From positions 1,240,001 to 1,304,000 of the forward strand of contig NZ_JBHRSK010000004.1 of assembly GCF_042643245.1 (NCBI RefSeq): DNA of 64,000 nt, given 5' to 3'. Made by a program: the position numbers and the translations under genes. The first letter of the stretch is position 1; each line of letters starts with the position of its first letter. Of this stretch, positions 59,974 to 64,000 are shown in pieces. Origin of the DNA: Acidimangrovimonas pyrenivorans. Lineage in GTDB: Bacteria; Pseudomonadota; Alphaproteobacteria; Rhodobacterales; Rhodobacteraceae. The notes below the pieces were generated by a model, which was not told the DNA's origin, ran no database searches, and saw only the letters and a list, made by a program, of their open reading frames with translations.

Positions 59974-60528
59974 TCAGTTGGCCGGCAGCAGGACGTGGTC
60001 GATGACGTGGATCACGCCGTTCGACTGCTTGACGTCGGCGATGGTGACATTGGCGATGTTGCCCTGCCCGTCCTTGATCTCCAGCTTGGCGTCCTTGACC
60101 ATCGCGGTGAAGGTGCAGCCGCCGACCGTCTTGATCTTGGCCATGCCGCCGCCATCGGCGACCATCTTGGTCAGGTCGGCGGCCATCTCGTCCCCGGCCA
60201 CGACGTGGCAGGTCAGGATCTTGGACAGCTTGTCCTTGTTCTCGGGCTTGAGCAGGCTGTCGACGGTGCCTTTCGGCAGCGCCGCGAAGGCCTCGTTTGT
60301 GGGCGCGAAGACGGTGAAGGGCCCCTGCCCTTCCAGCACCGGCACCAGCCCAGCGGCCTTCACCGCCGCGACCAGCGTGGTGTGGTCGTCCGAATTCACC
60401 GCGTTCTGGACGATGTTCTTGCTGGCATACATCGGCGCGCCGCCGACCATCGGATTGGCGGCCATCGCGGCGCAGCCTGCCAGGGCAACGGTGGCGGCGG
60501 TGGCGGCGATCTTGAAGTTCAGTTTCAT
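59974..60528 (-). CDS. Fasciclin (FAS1) domain lipoprotein
   Basis: A 184-residue secreted protein. Its signal peptide ends in the lipobox V-A-L-A-G-C19, so it is probably lipid-anchored. One FAS1 domain follows: TLVAAVKAAGLVPVLEGQGPFTVFAPTNEAFAALP (the family H1 motif FTVFAPTN), LTCHVVAGD, and VIHVIDHVLLP (H2). FAS1 domains mediate adhesion and protein-protein contact. Start at MKLNFK (60528) with GGAGG upstream. Upstream are an RskA-like anti-sigma and a sigma gene, the same triad as sigK-rskA-mpt70/83 in mycobacteria, so it is a probable regulon target. Confidence 0.92.
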   Translation of the reverse strand: MKLNFKIAATAATVALAGCAAMAANPMVGGAPMYASKNIVQNAVNSDDHTTLVAAVKAAGLVPVLEGQGPFTVFAPTNEAFAALPKGTVDSLLKPENKDKLSKILTCHVVAGDEMAADLTKMVADGGGMAKIKTVGGCTFTAMVKDAKLEIKDGQGNIANVTIADVKQSNGVIHVIDHVLLPAN

Positions 60529-60581
60529 GGTCGTCTCCTCAGGTTGCGGTCCGGGCTCCGTTCCCGGTTCCATGGCCTGAG

Positions 60582-60608
60582 TTACGCAGCGGCGGCGCGA
60601 ACAGTTTC
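60582..60608 (-). promoter_or_regulatory. Candidate ECF-sigma promoter of the fasciclin gene
   Basis: On the minus strand GAAAC (60608-60604) and CGTAA (60586-60582) are separated by 17 bp. This resembles the generic ECF pattern (GAAC -35, CGT -10). A start site near 60575 leaves about 47 nt to the ATG. It lies between the anti-sigma stop and the fasciclin start. Confidence 0.4.
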
Positions 60609-60632
60609 ATCGCGGCGCCGCTTTTCTTCGCT

Positions 60633-61325
60633 TCACAGCTTGGTCAAGGGCCCCGTCACCAGCACCGGCCCGGTCGGCGCGCCGGTGCGCGAGCCGCCGA
60701 TGGGCTCGAGGCTGACCGCCAGCACCGCGCCCGGCCGCAGTGCCGGCAGCGACAGCTTGGTCACCCCGCCGCGCAGCAGGCCGAGCGAGATCGGCACGCC
60801 GCCCTTGGCGATCAGCCAGAGCTCGTAATCCCGGCCCTTCTCGGCGGCAAGGCCGACGGTGCGCGAGACTTGCAACTCCTTGGTCTCGGCGCTCCAGGCG
60901 GCGGCGAAGACCAGCGGCATGCCCCTGGCCTCGATCGTCGCGGCATAGCGGTCGGCGGGCGCGTCGAAGCCGTCGGTATGGTTCATCACCAGCGTCAGCA
61001 GCGCCACGGCGGCCAGCGCGCCGCCGACCAGCACCCAGGCGAGGCGCATCAGGTTGCGCTGCTGCACCCTGGCCGGGGTGCCGAAGATCCGCGCCTCGAT
61101 CTGCGGCAGCAGATCGGGGGCGTGTTCGGGCTCGTAGGCCATGTTGAGCGGCGAGAAGCGGTGTTCCCAATCCGCGACCAGCGCGGCGAAATCCGGCTCC
61201 TCCTCGATCCGGTGCTCGGCCACCAGCCGCTCGTCGCGGGGCAGCGTGCCGAGGACGTATTCCGCGGCGATCACGTCGTCCCGGCTGTCAGCGCCGGGCC
61301 CCAGGGAGATCGGGCTTTCATTCAT
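60633..61325 (-). CDS. RskA-type anti-sigma factor
   Basis: A 230-residue membrane anti-sigma. The cytosolic N-terminal part (VIAAEYVLGTLPRDERLVAEHRIEEEPDFAALVADWEHRFSPL) is the anti-sigma-K/RskA helical domain without a zinc site. One TM helix follows (LMRLAWVLVGGALAAVALLTLVM, about 97-119). The periplasmic C-terminal domain (LVFAAAWSAETKELQVSRTVGLAAEKGRDYELWLIAKGGVPISLGLL) is RskA-like. Its ATG overlaps the sigma-gene stop (ATGA), the usual coupling for a sigma/anti-sigma pair. Release is expected through regulated proteolysis. Confidence 0.9.
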   Translation of the reverse strand: MNESPISLGPGADSRDDVIAAEYVLGTLPRDERLVAEHRIEEEPDFAALVADWEHRFSPLNMAYEPEHAPDLLPQIEARIFGTPARVQQRNLMRLAWVLVGGALAAVALLTLVMNHTDGFDAPADRYAATIEARGMPLVFAAAWSAETKELQVSRTVGLAAEKGRDYELWLIAKGGVPISLGLLRGGVTKLSLPALRPGAVLAVSLEPIGGSRTGAPTGPVLVTGPLTKL

Positions 61326-61867
61326 GCCTCCAGACACTCCCTCAGCCGGATCAGGCCCCGCTGCAGCCAGGTCCGGATCGTGTCCTGCGGCACGTCGTGG
61401 CGCCGGGCGAGCTGGGCATAGGACAGCCCGCCGATATAGGCGCCGCGCACCGCCTCGGCCCGGTCGGGGTCGAGCGCGTCGATGCAATCGCCGATGCGCC
61501 GCACCCGTCCGGCCGCCACCACCGTGACCTCGGCCGCCGGTGCCGGCTCGGGCATGTCGACCGCGGCGGCGTCCTCGGCCGTCGGCGCCGGCTCGGGCCG
61601 GGCGCGCAGCCGGTCGATCGCATCGGCCCGCGCCACCGCGATGATCCAGGTCATGCCGCGGCCGCGCGCGCCGTCGAAGCGGCCCGCCCGCAGCCAGACC
61701 CGGGCAAAGACCTCCTCCAGCGCCTCTTCGGCCTCGGCCCGGTCGCGCAGCATCTGCAGCAGCACGCCGAAAACCTTGGCCGAGGCGGCATGATACAATT
61801 CGCCGAAGGCCGCACGGTCCTGCGCGGCCACCCTGGCCAGAAGACCCGATATCGGGTCCGGGGTCAC
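61322..61867 (-). CDS. ECF-type sigma-70 factor (SigK-like)
   Basis: A 181-residue sigma factor. Region 2 is at about 10-80 (FGELYHAASAKVFGVLLQMLRDRAEAEEALEEVFARVWLRAGRF then GMTWIIAVARADAIDRLR). A Pro/Ala/Glu linker follows, then region 4 at about 125-178 (IDALDPDRAEAVRGAYIGGLSYAQLARRHDVPQDTIRTWLQRGLIRLRE). The start is GTG 61867, overlapping the RACo stop by four bases. Its ribosome site AGGAGA is supplied by arginine codons of the RACo tail. The order sigma, RskA-like anti-sigma, fasciclin lipoprotein parallels the mycobacterial SigK system. Confidence 0.9.
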   Translation of the reverse strand: MTPDPISGLLARVAAQDRAAFGELYHAASAKVFGVLLQMLRDRAEAEEALEEVFARVWLRAGRFDGARGRGMTWIIAVARADAIDRLRARPEPAPTAEDAAAVDMPEPAPAAEVTVVAAGRVRRIGDCIDALDPDRAEAVRGAYIGGLSYAQLARRHDVPQDTIRTWLQRGLIRLRECLEA

Positions 61868-63903
61868 CCGCGCCGTCTCCTGCGGCCGCGGTCGCGGTCG
61901 CCGCCGCTGTTGAAGCTGACATCCGGCAGGGTCACCACCTTGCCCAGCTCGGGGAAGGCGTCGACCGCGTGCGGCAGGGCATTCGCGTTGACGAAATGCT
62001 CCTGGAACCGCGGTTCGATCGCGGTCTCGACCTTGTGAATCCTGCCGACCACTGCTTCGATCTCCTCCCTCGCCGCGACATTGCAGAGCGCGATGCGAGC
62101 TCCCGTTCCGGCAGCATTGCCCGCCGAAATCACGTTTTCAAGAGGCGCGTCGGGGATCATGCCCAAGATCATGGCATGCTTGGCCGAAATATGGGCACCG
62201 AACGCACCGGCCAGAACCACCCGGTCGACCTTGTCGATGCCCAGCTCATCCATCAACAAACGCGCGCCGGCATAGAGCGCGGACTTGGCCAGCTGGATCG
62301 CGCGGATGTCACCCTGCGTGACCGTGATCCGCGGCCCGCCCTCGGCGGCGCCGTCATGGATCAAATATGCGTGAGTGCGACCTTCCGCCACGAGTCGGGG
62401 GCTGCCGACCTGCTCGGCCGAGCCGATCAGGCCCGAGGGATCGACGATCCCGGCCGCCCGCATCTCGGCCACCGCCTCGATGATGCCCGAGCCGCAGATA
62501 CCGGTGATGCCGGTCGCCGCGGTGGCCTCGGCAAAGCCGGCCTCGTCCGACCACAGATCGCAACCGATCACCTTGAAGCGCGGCGCCTTGGTCTCCGGGT
62601 CGATCTGGAGCCGCTCGATGGCGCCCGGCGCGGCGCGCTGGCCCGAACTGATCTGGGCGCCCTCGAAGGCCGGGCCGGTGGGCGAGGAGCAGGCCAGCAC
62701 CTTGTCCTTGTTGCCCAGCAGGATCTCGGCATTGGTGCCGACATCGACGATCAGCACCATGTCCTCGGACTTGTGCGGCTCCTCCGCCAGCGCCACGGCG
62801 GCGCAGTCGGCGCCGACATGGCCGGCGATGCAGGGCAGAATATAGACCCTCGCGTCGGAATTGATCGCCGACAGCTCCAGCTCGCTCGCGTCGAAGGCCA
62901 GCGATTCCGACACCGCCAGCGCGAACGGCGCCTGGCCCAGCTCGACCGGGTCGATGCCCAGCAGCAGGTGGTGCATCACCGGGTTGCAGACGAAGGTGGT
63001 CTCGACGATCAGCTGCGGGTCGATGCCCGCGTCCTTGGCGATCTCCTTGGCCAGGTCGTTGATCGCGCCGCGCACCGCCCTGGTCATCTCGACATCGCCG
63101 CCGGGATTCATCATCGCGTAGCTGACCCGGCTCATCAGGTCCTCGCCGAAGCGGATCTGCGGGTTCATCACCCCGGCCGAGGCCAGCACCTGGCCGTTGC
63201 GCAAGTCGCACAGATGCGCCGCGATGGTGGTCGAGCCAAGGTCGATGGCGAGGCCGTAGAGCCGACCCTCGAAGAACCCCGGCCAGACCTCGAGCACCCG
63301 CGCCCTGGCGTCGTGATTGCCCTTGTTGAGCGCGACGGTGACCTTCCACTCGCCCTTGCGCAGCGTCGGCTGCAGCTTGCGCAGGATGTCGAGATCGGCC
63401 TCGACATCCGCGACCTGCCACTGCTCCTTCAGCGCCGCCTTGAGGCGCTCGAAATCGCCCGAGGGTTCGTGCATGTCGGGCTCGGCGACCTCGACGTAAT
63501 AGAGCCGGCTGGCCGGGTCCATGACGATCGCCCGCGCCGTCGCCTCCTTGCGCACGACCTGCTTGTGGACCTGGCTTTCCGGCGGCACGTCGATGACCAC
63601 GTCGCCCATGATCCTGGCCTGGCAGCCCAGCCGCCGGCCCTTGGCCAGCCCGCGGACGCGGTCGTAGCGTTCCTCGACCTGGTTCCATTCCGACAGCGCG
63701 TCGGCGGCGACATGGACCCCGTGCTTGGGAAATTCGCCATAGCCCGGCGTCACCTGGCATTTCGAGCAGATGCCGCGGCCGCCGCAGACCGAGTCGAGAT
63801 CGACCCCGAGTTGCCGGGCGGCCGTCAGCACCGGGGTGCCGCGCGGCACCCGGCCGCGTTTGCCCGAGGGGGTGAAGATGACCAGCGCGTCCTGTTCGGC
63901 CAT
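61864..63903 (-). CDS. RACo-type ASKHA/ferredoxin-domain corrinoid activator
   Basis: A 679-residue protein of the DUF4445/ASKHA family, which reductively reactivates oxidised Co(II) corrinoid proteins with ATP. The N-terminal [2Fe-2S] domain has C40-x5-C46-x2-C49 and C94 (CGGRGICSKC, then RLGCQ). The ASKHA part has LAIDLGSTTIAAHLCDL near 230, VDVGTNAEILLGN near 420, and VVLAGAFGAHI near 600. The C-terminus ends in an arginine/glycine tail (GGDRDRGRRRRRG), like the methyl-THF:corrinoid methyltransferase at 6724. The ATG at 63903 follows AAAGGAG. The corrinoid protein and substrate methyltransferase are presumably just beyond the right edge. Confidence 0.93.
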   Translation of the reverse strand: MAEQDALVIFTPSGKRGRVPRGTPVLTAARQLGVDLDSVCGGRGICSKCQVTPGYGEFPKHGVHVAADALSEWNQVEERYDRVRGLAKGRRLGCQARIMGDVVIDVPPESQVHKQVVRKEATARAIVMDPASRLYYVEVAEPDMHEPSGDFERLKAALKEQWQVADVEADLDILRKLQPTLRKGEWKVTVALNKGNHDARARVLEVWPGFFEGRLYGLAIDLGSTTIAAHLCDLRNGQVLASAGVMNPQIRFGEDLMSRVSYAMMNPGGDVEMTRAVRGAINDLAKEIAKDAGIDPQLIVETTFVCNPVMHHLLLGIDPVELGQAPFALAVSESLAFDASELELSAINSDARVYILPCIAGHVGADCAAVALAEEPHKSEDMVLIVDVGTNAEILLGNKDKVLACSSPTGPAFEGAQISSGQRAAPGAIERLQIDPETKAPRFKVIGCDLWSDEAGFAEATAATGITGICGSGIIEAVAEMRAAGIVDPSGLIGSAEQVGSPRLVAEGRTHAYLIHDGAAEGGPRITVTQGDIRAIQLAKSALYAGARLLMDELGIDKVDRVVLAGAFGAHISAKHAMILGMIPDAPLENVISAGNAAGTGARIALCNVAAREEIEAVVGRIHKVETAIEPRFQEHFVNANALPHAVDAFPELGKVVTLPDVSFNSGGDRDRGRRRRRG

Positions 63904-64000
63904 GAATACCGCTCCTTTGTCCTTCCCTGTCGTTCTAGGCGGGCGCGCGCGAAGCGCAATGTCTGTTCGCGGCGCCTTTCGGTCGCTCGCCGTCAAGCTT
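63904..64000. other. Right edge, 5' region of the RACo gene
   Basis: 97 bp upstream of the RACo start. No recognisable gene or regulatory site; the sequence is cut here. Confidence 0.4.

Overview
The window is a roughly 70% G+C piece of an alphaproteobacterial chromosome, most likely a member of the Rhodobacterales (Rhodobacter/Paracoccus relatives). Supporting signs are the betaine-lipid genes btaA-btaB, the FnrL/FixK-type TTGA(C/T)-N4-(A/G)TCAA boxes, the methyl-tetrahydrofolate/corrinoid gene set with arginine-rich tails, a cyclic beta-1,2-glucan synthase, and pervasive GTG starts with 4-bp stop/start overlaps. No phage, plasmid-replication or CRISPR features were seen.

Layout. (1) 1-8.2 kb is housekeeping: dnaG (C-terminus cut by the window edge), msrB-msrA, rlmE, a Ppx/GppA phosphatase, a one-carbon cluster (PF13769-like small protein, MetF-like reductase, methyl-THF:corrinoid methyltransferase) closed by a strong terminator, and ridA. 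(2) 8.2-10.1 kb is a gene graveyard around an intact tRNA-Gly(CCC), holding fragments of an M48-like peptidase, an acyl-CoA ligase, an MFS transporter, a DUF1254-like protein and an AraC regulator. (3) 10.1-16.3 kb holds a periplasmic rhodanese, an HMA2-like/DUF5132 pair, corA, and plcP-btaA-btaB for phosphorus-free membrane lipid. (4) 16.6-31.8 kb is the first half of a stress island: tandem Usp translationally coupled to a 2806-residue cyclic glucan synthase, a frameshifted dtxR-feoA-feoB relic, archease-rtcB RNA repair, and a BON protein. (5) 32-44.9 kb is an inserted-looking transport block next to an IS3-type remnant: an iron/phosphonate-class ABC system and a peptide-class ABC operon carrying two phosphatases, with a divergent LysR gene. 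(6) 45-59.8 kb is the second half of the stress island: the complete nine-gene N-type ATPase operon atpDCQRBEFAG, PolX, a ribosome-hibernation/cold-shock fusion, malic enzyme, PEBP, an alpha/beta hydrolase, CapA and nicotinate phosphoribosyltransferase. (7) 59.9-64 kb has a fasciclin lipoprotein, an anti-sigma and an ECF-like sigma factor, and a RACo-type corrinoid activator translationally coupled to the sigma gene.

How the parts fit. Four exact Fnr/FixK-class palindromes, plus four near matches, occur only in the intergenic spaces of regions 4 and 6. Two of them sit at about -41.5 from a recognisable -10 element. I infer a low-oxygen/energy-stress regulon. It would combine ribosome hibernation, RNA and DNA repair, an alternative rotary ATPase, NAD salvage, carboxylate metabolism and periplasmic glucan. 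The transport block interrupts it. The corrinoid methyltransferase at 6.7 kb and the corrinoid activator at 62-64 kb are probably pathway partners now lying about 54 kb apart.
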